Counted from the stretch's first letter, positions 28,119 through 37,240 are shown. The stretch: 64,000 nt of DNA from Pseudoalteromonas luteoviolacea (GCF_021654285.1 NZ_JAKFZS010000004.1:124001-188000); one strand, 5' to 3'. Made by a program: numbers and translations. Notes: generated from the letters alone by a model not told the origin.

Positions 28119-28741
28119 GTGAAATAGACCCTGAATCAAGTACAGGACCATGGGTTTGGTTAATCAAAAATGCGATAAGGAATTAATCTGAGTAATTTAA
28201 GGTGTAGTGAACCACTCTCGGTTAATCTCACCCTCGTCATCCCGAGCTTGGCTCGGGATCTATGTGTTGGCTAATAGTGATATGGATCTTGAATCGAGTT
28301 CAGGACGACGAGTTTGGTTAATCAAGAATGCTTTAAGGAATTTATCTGAGTAATTTAAGGTGTGGTGAACCACTCTCGGTTAATCTCAATCTCGTCATCC
28401 CGAGCTTGCCTCGGGATCCATGCGTTGACTAATCGTGATATGGATCCTGAATCGAGTTCAGGACGACGGTTTGCTTAATCAAGAATGCTCTAAGGAATTT
28501 ATCTGATTAATCTAAGGTGTGGTGAACCACTCTCGGTTAATCTCACTCTCGTCATCCCGAGCTTGCCTCGGGATCTATGCGTTGCTAATAGTGATATGGA
28601 TCCTGAATCGAGTTCAGGACGACGGTTTGGTTCATTGTGTGCGCTGCTGGGATGACGCACAGGCTATCTTCACTGGAATAAACTTTTATCAATCTCACTC
28701 TGGTCATCTGAGTTGGCCCCGGAAACCATGTATTCGTCACA
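28119..28741. repeat. Tandem ~157-bp repeats with paired REP-like palindromes
   Basis: The block GTGAACCACTCTCGGTTAAT recurs at 28207, 28365 and 28522 (periods 158 and 157). Each unit holds a hairpin CATCCCGAGCTTGCCTCGGGAT and, about 45 bp on, a second one around CCTGAATCGAGTTCAGG. The second is the same type of element in the opposite orientation, so each unit looks like a BIME made of two inverted REPs. The first unit is 5'-truncated (from ~28119), the third ends near 28632, and a decayed fourth copy is visible at about 28689-28741. Translated reading frames here are not genes. Confidence 0.85.
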
Positions 28742-29199
28742 GCTAAAGTAGTCATGCACTTCACTTTGATTTTTTAAATATATGTGAAGTACCTAGAGCA
28801 TACTTTCAGGCTGTGTGACGCTTTTTATTTTCACAGCTGGAATAGTGATAAAAAGCTTTATAAAAACTTCTATATCAATTTATCAAAAGGTCGATTTTGA
28901 ATAATTGATTTTATTTTTAGGTGTGCTTAGTTTTTATTATTTTTAACGATGATTTTTTTGAGTTTATTTTTTAATGGAGTGGGTGAGTTGCTATTTTTAT
29001 TGTGTGTTATTTGTTATTGAAAGTTGACCTTTGGTTTTTTATATTAATTAATTTTGTTTTTATTGTTTTAAAAATAATTTTTAGTTCGATTTGTATTCAC
29101 TCAGTATAACTTATCATTCAATATGATTGCTTTCGTTGTTTACTTCGACCATCATGCCGCATGACAAAATCGTAAGTCATTGAAATGGAGTTAAATACA
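28742..29199. other. AT-rich intergenic region
   Basis: Very AT-rich non-coding DNA with T-runs and no supportable ORF. It marks the switch to the low-GC accessory stretch. The only recognisable element is GGAG at 29187-29190, the ribosome binding site for the ATG at 29200. Confidence 0.5.
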
Positions 29200-30216
29200 A
29201 TGGAACAATCAACGTCGATAAGTGGCGACAAGCCAAAAGTTTTTCATATTCCAAACCTTATTGCAGCCTTTCCACCATTTTTACTTTTGCTGGGTGCATG
29301 CCTATTTCCTATGATATCTGTAGAGTCGTTTGATGCCTACCTATCTGATTTTATTCCAAGTTGGTTTTTTGCACTTGCCTTTTTTCCTGCAGTGGTTATC
29401 TATACTTTAGGAATAAAAAAACGATATGTTTTTTTGTCTTATTTAGTCGCGATTATAACCATGGTGTTTTTAGTACATAAAGCATCATTAGACTTTGATA
29501 ATAGCTTGCTAGGTGAGCATATTAAAAATAATGCAGAGTATAAATTTGATAAATATCATCAAGAAACAGGAGATAGTATTAGTATTGATCCTATGATAGT
29601 AGAAAGTCCTGGTTACGGGCTTTATATTTTTTGTTTGGGTTTGTTACTCCTTCCTATAAGCCTTTTTTCACCTAAATATAAAAGAAACAGTGGATTGCTA
29701 GCTTTGATCGGGTTGAATAAATCTAATAGGACTGGGGATAGAAAAGATTCTTTCTTATTAGATTGCAAAAACAGCTTGAGCAAGAAGCTCACGGCATCAA
29801 TCAAGAACTGGGATATAAAATACGTATTATTAAGCTGTGGGTTTGCTGTGGCAGCTACTGTGTTTTATGTAACGAGACCGCCTACACCGAGTACTGACAC
29901 ACTAAGTGAGTATTTAGTCAAATATTATAAAAATTATGGTTACAATATTGATATTACAGATATTGATATTTATGGATGTAAAAATTGGGAGGATGGAGAT
30001 TTGAAGTGCTTGGTTGATTTAGAGGCTGATATAAAGGATGAATATGGATTTGATGTAACCTCATCAAATGTAGAAGGGAAAGAAACACGTTTTAGGTTTA
30101 TAAATGATGAATACAGATCAACACGACCTATGTCGGCTATATCTCATAAATCCTATGGTGAAGTGTATCATCATATGAAAGAAAGAAAAGCTAATCGAAC
30201 AGGGTACAGGTATTAA
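29200..30216 (+). CDS. Unknown membrane protein with five predicted TM segments
   Basis: A 338-aa protein from ATG 29200, chosen because GGAG lies 9 bp upstream; the in-frame ATG at 29185 precedes that site. Five hydrophobic segments can be seen: roughly residues 17-40, 52-75, 77-97, 138-158 and 203-222. They are followed by a soluble C-terminal domain of about 110 residues rich in Asp, Tyr and Asn with two Cys (YGCKNW, LKCLVD). I do not recognise a family. Codon use is markedly AT-rich compared with the biosynthetic operon, which suggests horizontal origin. It stands alone, with a terminator 70 bp downstream. Confidence 0.75.
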   Translation: MEQSTSISGDKPKVFHIPNLIAAFPPFLLLLGACLFPMISVESFDAYLSDFIPSWFFALAFFPAVVIYTLGIKKRYVFLSYLVAIITMVFLVHKASLDFDNSLLGEHIKNNAEYKFDKYHQETGDSISIDPMIVESPGYGLYIFCLGLLLLPISLFSPKYKRNSGLLALIGLNKSNRTGDRKDSFLLDCKNSLSKKLTASIKNWDIKYVLLSCGFAVAATVFYVTRPPTPSTDTLSEYLVKYYKNYGYNIDITDIDIYGCKNWEDGDLKCLVDLEADIKDEYGFDVTSSNVEGKETRFRFINDEYRSTRPMSAISHKSYGEVYHHMKERKANRTGYRY

Positions 30217-30287
30217 TTACAATTTAATTTGTTAATAAATTTGTGATTTTTATTTTTAGAATTAATTTGGTATTTTTAATTAATTCG

Positions 30288-30331
30288 GTTGTCATGATGT
30301 CTTTTTAACATAAGAATCATGGCAACTTTTT
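30288..30331 (+). terminator. Hairpin with T-run downstream of the 5-TM gene
   Basis: GTTGTCATGAT (30288-30298) pairs with ATCATGGCAAC (30316-30326) with one G-U pair, followed by five T. The loop is long (17 nt). Confidence 0.65.
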
Positions 30332-30563
30332 AGATTATAATCTTCATTAGAGTTAAAGCCGAAAACATTAAATTTAAAGTCTAATAGCTCCTCTAGCAGT
30401 CATTACGTTCCTGCTGTTTCATGTTTTATCAATATGATTTTTTATGCAGCTTCAATAAATTAGTAGTGACTCATAGAAGTTGAATACGCAGACTTACAAT
30501 TGAAGAAGATTAGAACATGCTCCACTGAATGAGTGGAGCACTTAAACTGGCTTTAGGGAAAAA

Positions 30564-30716
30564 TTAACGCCATTTAACAGTGCAGTTACGGGTTACATCA
30601 CCATTACCTGAGTGACCACCTCCTGCCCCAATTATTTCTTTTGTCATTTTTGGGTTTAATACATTGTTGTTATTGAAATTTTTAAGAACTGTTTTTTGAA
30701 GTTTCATAGCTTTCAT
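30564..30716 (-). CDS. 50-aa peptide with double-glycine-type leader (RiPP or bacteriocin precursor candidate)
   Basis: A small gene read directly from the minus strand. AAAGGA lies about 7 bp upstream of the ATG at 30716. The peptide has a basic N-terminus (MKAMKLQKTVLK), an Asn-rich middle (NFNNNNVLN), then KEIIGAGGG, a double-glycine-like cleavage region at residues 30-34, and a short polar tail HSGNGDVTRNCTVKWR with a single Cys45. This layout resembles leader-containing secreted peptides. No processing or ABC-peptidase gene is close by. It may also be a small orphan peptide of another kind. It shares the general layout, but not the sequence, of the two peptides at 53631 and 54150. Confidence 0.65.
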   Translation of the reverse strand: MKAMKLQKTVLKNFNNNNVLNPKMTKEIIGAGGGHSGNGDVTRNCTVKWR

Positions 30717-31277
30717 CTTTATTCCTTTATTATTTTAAAATTGCCAATTTATAAATATTGACGAATTATTTATAGCGATAAATGAAATTAAGTTCAAGGG
30801 CGATAACTCGCGCTTGGTTAACATGCATTTTACTCAGAATTCAACATATCAGCTTTCTATTTACAACTATAAAGTGAAAATAAACCTTAATAATCATAAC
30901 AATAGCTAGTTTTAAGTTTTTCCTTTGATGTGATGGTATAGACTGCTTTAGTGTCTTATTTACTGTTTTCACCCTGTAAATATTGACAGGTAAAAAGTCT
31001 ACTTTTAAGCTAACCGCCTCCTCACTTGTGTAAAAGGCATTAGGCTTCTGAGAGTGATCGAAAGTGGCAAAAAGATATGAATGTCTATTTTTTATTACTC
31101 TTTTCTGAAATTTAAGCGCGGTATTGTTTTTCTTTTATTAATATTGTTGCTCTTTAAAATTAGTTGTGGCTTTTAAAATTTATCAGTATCCATCGGTAAA
31201 GCGCTGTTAGGAATGTAATTATATAGCCGACTGACGGTGAACAAGGTGAAAATGGATTCATTAAGGGAAATGCTGTT
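30717..31277. other. AT-rich intergenic region
   Basis: No gene found. It should hold the promoter of the 50-aa peptide on the minus strand just above 30716. Nothing else recognisable. Confidence 0.5.
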
Positions 31278-31312
31278 TGCAAACACCCCAACTTTTAAAA
31301 GGCGTGTTTGCA
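31278..31312 (-). terminator. Long-stem hairpin after the secreted-protein gene
   Basis: TGCAAACAC (31278-31286) and GTGTTTGCA (31304-31312) form a 9-bp stem 18 bp beyond the stop of the minus-strand gene at 31330. No clear U-run, so termination is only likely. Confidence 0.45.
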
Positions 31313-31329
31313 GCTTAAGTTAATAGCTT

Positions 31330-31827
31330 TTAGTATGTCGTGATGAGTACGTTATGAAATCTGGCCCCAGATCTTTGGGTGACCAATTTATAATCTAGTG
31401 GTGGTGTAAGTACTTTATTATACTCAAACATCGAAACCATGCCGTTTTCAGTGACTCTGTTCACTTTAATAGCACTGTCAGTGATATTTAAGAAGAATCT
31501 ATACTTACCACCAACATACACTGGGAATGAGTTTGTCGATGCAACAACTGCATTATCCCAAATAATGGCGGAGTGCCCATCGTCAATCGAAAAGAAAATA
31601 CTTCTTCCAGCAGAATCTGTGATCTCAATCCCTTTTCCGTCACTTGCGCCTAATCTCATTGGCTCGATAGTCAACTCAACATTGCCTCGACCAATGTTTT
31701 CTGCGATGAGAAGCTTTTTAATATGACTACTCGTTTTCATTTCTAAGTAATCGATATTTGCTTCTACACTTGCATACGCTACGCTTTGAAAGCCTGTTGC
31801 AAGTAGGAGTGCGATTAATTTTTTCAT
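31330..31827 (-). CDS. Secreted protein of unknown function
   Basis: A 165-aa protein with a typical Sec signal peptide (MKKLIALLLATGFQ to ASVEA, cleavage about residue 19-20). The mature part is rich in beta-strand-like stretches with Ile, Val, Asp and Gly and has no Cys. I do not recognise a family. It is convergent or unlinked with respect to most neighbours, but shares orientation with the RebB and repeat-protein genes upstream (224-bp gap), so a loose link to them is possible. AAGGAAT lies a few bases before the ATG. Confidence 0.75.
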   Translation of the reverse strand: MKKLIALLLATGFQSVAYASVEANIDYLEMKTSSHIKKLLIAENIGRGNVELTIEPMRLGASDGKGIEITDSAGRSIFFSIDDGHSAIIWDNAVVASTNSFPVYVGGKYRFFLNITDSAIKVNRVTENGMVSMFEYNKVLTPPLDYKLVTQRSGARFHNVLITTY

Positions 31828-32051
31828 ATATAAAATTCCTTATTATGATTGAAAATAGATAAATAATGATTGGTTAAACCGAGAAGTTCACTATTTAAAT
31901 ATCAAGATCCTTTTAATTTTACTGGGCTGTTATTTTAATTATGTTAGCAATTTCAATGCTAAAAAGATTTTAGGGAAAAGTCGAGTAGAGACTTATTTTG
32001 ATTAATCGGCGCTTATACCTTTAGACTCTGCATGAGAGGCCTATACCAGCC

Positions 32052-32525
32052 TTATTTGGAAGACTTGACATTATTATACAGCTTGCTAAATTCACTGCGG
32101 CTTTGTTCAGATTGGTTATTTAAATTATTTAATGCATCCAGAAATTGTGAGTCACCGGTCTCGATGAAATTGGCTAAAGCAACCCCTGAAGCTGTTTCCA
32201 ATAGCCTATTCACGTCATGTATGTTATTGAGTGTATCTTCCATAGACATTGCACCAGCCTGCTTTTCGGATGATGTAACAGTGCTTTGGGCTCTAGGGTT
32301 GTTGTTAGGCATGTTCTGTTTGGCTTGGTTATTTAAAGTATCTAGTGCGCTGAGAAATTTTGGGTCGCCTGTCTCGATGTAATTGGCTAGGGCAACCCCC
32401 GCAGCAGTTTCCGATAACCTATTTATGTCGTGTATATTATTGAGCGCATCTTCCGTAGAGAGTGCACTTGTCTGTGTTTTTAATGACGTCACAGGCTTTT
32501 GAAGTTCTTGATTATCGTGAGACAT
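32052..32525 (-). CDS. Protein with two near-identical ~49-aa repeats, next to rebB-like gene
   Basis: A 157-aa protein with no signal peptide. Residues 23-71 and 94-142 are two copies of one unit (core EDxLNNIHDxNRLxETAxGVALAN, then IETGDxxFLxAL and LNNQ), joined by a Pro/Asn-rich linker. The DNA copies are also similar, so this is a recent internal duplication. The mostly helical, Ala/Asn-rich composition resembles the neighbouring RebB protein, and the gene lies 84 bp downstream of it on the same strand. A role in an R-body-like structure or its control is inferred from position only; the family is not recognised. Confidence 0.72.
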   Translation of the reverse strand: MSHDNQELQKPVTSLKTQTSALSTEDALNNIHDINRLSETAAGVALANYIETGDPKFLSALDTLNNQAKQNMPNNNPRAQSTVTSSEKQAGAMSMEDTLNNIHDVNRLLETASGVALANFIETGDSQFLDALNNLNNQSEQSRSEFSKLYNNVKSSK

Positions 32526-32609
32526 GCGTTTTCCAGATTAAAAAATTCAGTTCAAAGTGAATAGCGATAAAAGTAACAGGCGTTAACACTATTTCAGGAC
32601 AAGTAAGGG

Positions 32610-32882
32610 TTAGGTATTTTGTTGATCTTCTTTTTCGGTTATCGCTTTACCCGTTACTGCATTACCTGTGTTTAAGAGCGCGTTAATACCTTGCACTGTG
32701 GCAGCTTGATACATCACATTTGCTTGCTGTTGCCCAGTCGTAAGGTTTTGCTCACTGACTGATAGCGCTTGGCTTGTGGTCATCATCAAGTTTCCCATAG
32801 CCGTCGCTGGTGTCTCTCCCAGCACTTTGGTATTTACTTGCGTTACTGAATCTGTAATTGCTCCATTTACTGTATTTGGCAT
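32610..32882 (-). CDS. rebB: RebB-family R-body protein ('killing trait')
   Basis: A 90-aa protein matching the RebB/R-body family: VNGAITDSVTQVNTKVLGETPA at the start, AMGNLMMTTSQALSVS in the middle, then NLTTGQQQANVMYQAATVQGINALLNTG. RebB proteins polymerise into coiled ribbons (R-bodies) that extend to rupture membranes in Caedibacter and are widespread, often as several paralogues. Here I see only one copy, followed on the same strand by a repeat protein, so this may be a minimal or decaying R-body locus. Ribosome binding AGGAGA lies just before the ATG at 32882. Confidence 0.82.
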   Translation of the reverse strand: MPNTVNGAITDSVTQVNTKVLGETPATAMGNLMMTTSQALSVSEQNLTTGQQQANVMYQAATVQGINALLNTGNAVTGKAITEKEDQQNT

Positions 32883-33297
32883 GACACTTCTCCTGCTAGA
32901 TAGTTGGCTATATAAATATGTGGGTGTGTGCTTACTATCTATAATACTCTTAAAAAATAAGTGCTAACTTTATTAAGAAAATAAATAGTGCATCACACTT
33001 TAATGGAGCATAGCGCTGTTTTTGATAATTTTAAATTACACGACTATTACACATGGTTATTTGGTCATAGAGAGTTAAATCGTTGTTATGTGTTGAAACT
33101 GTTATGTGGAATTATTCAGGCGAGTTAACTCACTCTGAATTTTTCGGTTTATAAAGTGTAGGTGCGTACATTTCAATGGGGTAGGTTGTTAGTGTTTTTA
33201 CACTAATAACTGTTGCTTAAACACTTTTGTACCCTTTCTAACATTTTTTATTGATAAATTAATCCCAGCTTAAAAATACTGTAAAGGGATTAAAATT
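32883..33297. other. Divergent intergenic region between rebB and the outer-membrane barrel gene
   Basis: AT-rich, non-coding. It should hold divergent promoters for rebB (minus) and the porin-like gene (plus, ribosome binding AAAGGGA near 33284). No clear operator seen. Confidence 0.5.
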
Positions 33298-33882
33298 ATG
33301 AAACACGCAATCATTTCAGCAAGCCTATTAACATTGATGGCATTTAACACTCATGCATCTGACAAGCTGAGTGAGGACTTCTACACTGGGGCGGAATACA
33401 GTAATTATGAATTTGGTCAATTGGACTTGGGTGTCGTTTCACTCAAAGGTGGGTACAAGTACAATGACTTTTTATCTTTTGAAGTGGCGTACGGCCTAGG
33501 CGTTGGCGCATTTATGAAAGAAGAGCCTTATTACTCAAACCCTTCTGCTAACTATTCATCTGCATCTGAATATAGGATAGAGCAACAAGTTAAAGTAAAA
33601 GCAATTGGTGAAGTGCCAATAATTAACAACTGGTCCGCTTATGGATATTTACAAATGGTTGATACACGTATTCAACATAAATTTCGCTTCAAAAAAGAAA
33701 GTGAACACTATCAATCTAGCAAGTATACCTATGATGATGGTGGGCTTGGTTATGGGCTAGGTGTTAAGTACAGCTTTCCTGAAAACTGGCAAGTGTCATT
33801 GGAGTATTCAAATTTAGGTGAGTTTAACCCCATTGATACAAGCGTAAGTGGTTTCTCCTTAGGTGTTAATTATCAATTTTAA
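33298..33882 (+). CDS. Small outer-membrane beta-barrel protein
   Basis: A 194-aa protein with a signal peptide (MKHAIISASLLTLMAFNTHA, cleavage about residue 20) and a mature part of about eight alternating amphipathic strands, rich in Tyr and Gly, ending in VNYQF. A terminal Phe is the classic outer-membrane insertion signal. Stretches such as GAEYSNYEFGQL and GLGYGLGVKYSF are typical of the OmpA/OmpX-like eight-stranded barrels. The ligand is unknown. It stands alone. Confidence 0.82.
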   Translation: MKHAIISASLLTLMAFNTHASDKLSEDFYTGAEYSNYEFGQLDLGVVSLKGGYKYNDFLSFEVAYGLGVGAFMKEEPYYSNPSANYSSASEYRIEQQVKVKAIGEVPIINNWSAYGYLQMVDTRIQHKFRFKKESEHYQSSKYTYDDGGLGYGLGVKYSFPENWQVSLEYSNLGEFNPIDTSVSGFSLGVNYQF

Positions 33883-33913
33883 ATGAGTTAACCCAGAGAG
33901 CTTTTGTTTAATG

Positions 33914-33930
33914 TGCCTGCCTAGCAGGCA
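33914..33930 (+). terminator. Short perfect hairpin after the barrel gene
   Basis: TGCCTGC, loop CTA, GCAGGCA, followed by TATTTG. It lies 32 bp after the stop; the T-run is weak. Confidence 0.5.
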
Positions 33931-34379
33931 TATTTGCTACGCGATATTGATAAACTTTAGTGAGTAAAGAAAATAGGAACATCTCTTGCTCTGAACTGAT
34001 ATTTTTAAACGCCATGACCATTTATTTAGAGTGAAAATCTTGATTATCTGAACATCAATATACATATCATAGCCCCCATAACAAAACCAGTAATGACCGC
34101 TCTTTTCTTAAATTGGTTGGTTTTTTATTTTTAAAATGTTAGTAGATTTTTGTCTTTTTATTCATAGATAATAAAGTTGCTATCAAAGGGTGGTTTTGGA
34201 CTGTGTGAAGATTGAGCTTTACTTCTTTTTATACTGCAACTCCCTCTCGGAATTAAAAATAGATTAATTAAACAGTTCGATATTCTAGAAAATAATCAGT
34301 TATTTGGCGAGTTATTTCAATTTAATCAACTAGAAACTATTGACTAAGCACACCACTAATTCAAATTGGGACACAAGGA
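33931..34379. other. AT-rich intergenic region
   Basis: No gene or clear element apart from the ribosome binding site ACAAGGA right before the ATG at 34380. Confidence 0.5.
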
Positions 34380-35429
34380 ATGTCATTTTCAAAATTAAAC
34401 CAACTAGGTTGGTCAAATCTGTGCTTTCAACAGCTCAGTTACGAAGAAATTTGTGACGAAAACACCTGTTATCTTGTTTTAAGAATCACAGAAGTTCATC
34501 GTAATCGCATTGTAGCCATGGGGTTAAATGGAGAACAGTCGGTTATTTGTGGTTCTGAATATCATCCTATAAGTCAAAACCTTGCTGTGGGCGACTGGGT
34601 GCTTACAGAGTTAGCCAATGGACATTATAAAATAATTAAAATTTTTGAACCTAAAAATAGAGTACGCAGAATATCAAACGGCTTGCCACAAGTCATAGCT
34701 GCTAATTTGGATTACTTGTGGATAGTAACAAGTGCGAATGAAGAATTTAATGTTAAACGTTTAGAGCGCTATGTTTCTCTGGCACATGAATTTGATATCA
34801 CTCCCGTTGTTGTTTTGACAAAGTTAGATCTTTTCGAAGATCTAGAATATTTCTTGTCACAGATGGACCATTTAGACATACCAAATCTTCACCCGGTGAG
34901 TGTAAATCAACCCGAGAGTTTAAATACTCTGCAAACTTATTTATATGAGGGAACGAGTATTGCGTTAATTGGTTCGTCAGGTGTAGGTAAGTCTACTTTA
35001 ATTAATAAAATGTTTCGTACTACTCAGTCAACGAAAGAGGTAAGAGAAAGTGATGATCATGGTAAACATACTACGACTCATCGCCAGTTGTTTTTCAAAG
35101 ATGAAAATGTGGCAATTATAGATACCCCTGGAGTGCGAGAACTTCAACTATACAATGCTGAACAAGGTATAGAGCGTACTTTTAGTTCAATCATTGATTT
35201 AATTTCACAATGTAAATATAGCGATTGCACACATACAAATGAACCCAGCTGTGCAGTTCAAGCTGCGATTTCGGACAATATAATTAGCCAGTCACATTTT
35301 GATAAATATATGAAATTACTTAAAGAAGAAGAGTCACAGCAGAGGCGAGCTGTCGGCGCACACGCAGTAAAAGCGCACTACAGGGCATACTTTAAGAAAA
35401 TTCACAGTGAAAATAAGGAAAAATGGTAG
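34380..35429 (+). CDS. rsgA: RsgA-type ribosome small-subunit-dependent GTPase
   Basis: A 349-aa circularly permuted GTPase. The G motifs appear in the permuted order: TKLD (G4, ~residue 146), GSSGVGKST (G1, ~199) and DTPGVREL (G3, ~252). An N-terminal OB-like domain precedes them, and a C-terminal zinc knuckle carries CKYSDCTHTNEPSC. It helps mature the 30S subunit in the family. Its position away from orn and psd, where the usual gammaproteobacterial copy sits, suggests it is an accessory second copy (inference). The codon use is AT-rich like the preceding stretch. Confidence 0.92.
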   Translation: MSFSKLNQLGWSNLCFQQLSYEEICDENTCYLVLRITEVHRNRIVAMGLNGEQSVICGSEYHPISQNLAVGDWVLTELANGHYKIIKIFEPKNRVRRISNGLPQVIAANLDYLWIVTSANEEFNVKRLERYVSLAHEFDITPVVVLTKLDLFEDLEYFLSQMDHLDIPNLHPVSVNQPESLNTLQTYLYEGTSIALIGSSGVGKSTLINKMFRTTQSTKEVRESDDHGKHTTTHRQLFFKDENVAIIDTPGVRELQLYNAEQGIERTFSSIIDLISQCKYSDCTHTNEPSCAVQAAISDNIISQSHFDKYMKLLKEEESQQRRAVGAHAVKAHYRAYFKKIHSENKEKW

Positions 35430-35576
35430 TGGATTAGCTAGTCCGACACAGCAGAGAACGCTCCTGTTTGTTACTTTTTTTGTGTGTTTTCGATTCATTT
35501 TAATCTCACAATTTGACGTTCTCTTCACAAGCCCTTTTGTATTGTTGTGGCTTTCACATACAAAAAGGAATGATTG

Positions 35577-36806
35577 ATGAAACTTCTAATTCTACTTCTG
35601 GGCACCATGGTATTAAGTGGCTGTAGTGTCGCTAATTATCTTCGACTTAAATATGAGAATGATGATCTAGAGCCAAATTGGCAAGCAGGAAAAACGCACT
35701 CTCAACTAGATGCCGAAATTAGTGCTAAGCCCTATGTTTATATGACCATTAACGGTGTCAGCGGTTTTAAAATGATGATTGATACTGGGGCATCGATTTC
35801 GTTGTTGGAAGATACAAGTAAAGTTAAGGCGCTGGGTTTAAAAGAAGGATATCCTCTTGAGCTAGGCGGGTGGGGCGATGGTGAAAATTCGCGCGCGTAT
35901 CAAACGCAAGTGAGCCATATAAAGCTTGGCGATGCCAGCTTTGATGAAGTGAGTTTTGCATTTATGCCTCTGTCTCAAACCGATTACTTTTTACGTCCTG
36001 AGGAGGCTGTTTTTGATGGTGTACTTGGTCATGATATTTTAAAGCATTTTACGTGGCACGTAGATCCTAAAAAAGGCACTGTCGCTATTTCAAAAGCACC
36101 TTATCAATCATCACAAGAAGATATAACCATCCCTATGCGTGTGTTTCTCAGCAAACTTTATTTTGATAGTGAAATTGACCTAGGCAATAACCAGGTGCTT
36201 GAACATGAGGTCGCGCTTGATACCGGTAGTCGTCATTATTTCAAACTGAACAATTATTATGTGCGTGATGCGGGCTTTGAATTCAAGGGTAAAACAGTCA
36301 CAGGCTCGGACTTTGGTTTAAATGGTCAAACTGTTCACCAGCGTGGCACAGTACCTCAAGTTAAAATTGGGGATTTAACTTTAACCAATGTGAAAACCAA
36401 TTTTATTGAAGGGGACGATGATGGCAAGTCTGTGCTTGGTAGCTCAGCGTTATCGCATTTTAGTTATGTTATTGACTACAGTAACTTAACGCTGCACTTA
36501 AAGCCATATCGGTCAACTAAGTTTACAGCACGATACAATTTGCTGGGTTTGGAATTGAGAAAGCTGACCAATGGTGCGTTTGTTGTGAGGTATGTGATGC
36601 CGGATATGGCAGCCTTTGGTTCAGGGATCAAGATAGGTGATGAAGTTGTGAGCTTTAATGGCGTCAATGCGAAGCAGTTGTCACAAACAGACTGGATTGC
36701 GCTTTCATCAACTGTGGGTGAACATACATTATGTATCACAAGAAACGATATCTGCTACCAGCTTATTGCACAGCATATTACAGGCTACAGTAATGTACAC
36801 AAGTGA
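35577..36806 (+). CDS. Lipoprotein with two retropepsin-like domains and a PDZ domain
   Basis: A 409-aa protein from ATG 35577 (AAAAAGGA upstream). The signal ends in the lipobox LSGC (about Cys16), so it is membrane-anchored in the envelope. A first aspartic-protease-like domain has MIDTGAS (~residue 65); a second, about 150 residues on, has ALDTGSR. Each looks like half of a pepsin-type fold, so the pair could form one bilobed active site. The C-terminal ~90 residues resemble a PDZ domain (ELRKLTNGAFVVRYV, GIKIGDEVVSFNG). This arrangement matches the bacterial 'aspartyl protease family with PDZ' proteins. Substrate unknown; it stands alone. Confidence 0.84.
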   Translation: MKLLILLLGTMVLSGCSVANYLRLKYENDDLEPNWQAGKTHSQLDAEISAKPYVYMTINGVSGFKMMIDTGASISLLEDTSKVKALGLKEGYPLELGGWGDGENSRAYQTQVSHIKLGDASFDEVSFAFMPLSQTDYFLRPEEAVFDGVLGHDILKHFTWHVDPKKGTVAISKAPYQSSQEDITIPMRVFLSKLYFDSEIDLGNNQVLEHEVALDTGSRHYFKLNNYYVRDAGFEFKGKTVTGSDFGLNGQTVHQRGTVPQVKIGDLTLTNVKTNFIEGDDDGKSVLGSSALSHFSYVIDYSNLTLHLKPYRSTKFTARYNLLGLELRKLTNGAFVVRYVMPDMAAFGSGIKIGDEVVSFNGVNAKQLSQTDWIALSSTVGEHTLCITRNDICYQLIAQHITGYSNVHK

Positions 36807-36816
36807 TAGTAAAGTC

Positions 36817-36842
36817 GCACAAGTCATGAATATGGCTTGTGC
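36817..36842 (+). terminator. Imperfect 11-bp hairpin after the protease gene
   Basis: GCACAAGTCAT and ATGGCTTGTGC pair with one G-U, loop 4 nt, beginning 10 bp after the stop. No T-run, so it may be a mRNA 3' end or just a stability element. Confidence 0.45.
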
Positions 36843-37240
36843 ATACGAAGCGCTTGCCTTCATTGTATCGTTCCAAGTGCTGCTGTGTTATTTGGATTAA
36901 TCCTAACTACCTATATTTTGTTTTTTTCTTTGGTTTTTTGTTCTTATTTGCGTGCGTTTTTTGATCTTTTTATGTGCGGGATAAAGTTTATTGTATTTGT
37001 TTCTGCTTTAGGTTTTTTGGCTAATTTAAAATTCTCTAGTTTTTAAGGTATTGATTTTTATGTTTTATTTTTAATGTTAAACGTTTTTTCTGGTATGTTG
37101 TTTATTAAATTTTTATGACACTTGTTTTGGAACGGTTGACCAAATTATTGCGAATAACGCATTATGCGCACCGAATTTCATCCCTAGGTATTGTTTTTAA
37201 CTTGGGGTTTAGTAAAAAGTAATGATAGGCGCAAAGCAAT
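36843..37240. other. AT-rich intergenic region before the chondroitinase gene
   Basis: T-rich plus strand with hydrophobic spurious frames but no gene. It should hold the promoter of the lyase gene. No operator recognised. Confidence 0.5.

Noticed and set aside
28119..28741. CRISPR array
   Set aside because: The repeat unit is ~157 bp with near-identical 'spacers' and no cas genes; it fits tandem BIMEs instead.
28519..28746. 75-aa reading frame in the repeat array
   Set aside because: It lies within the third REP-like repeat unit and its decayed neighbour; no ribosome binding site and no protein-like pattern.
36837..37046. 69-aa hydrophobic frame with several Cys
   Set aside because: T-rich intergenic DNA yields Phe/Leu-rich frames by chance; no ribosome binding site.
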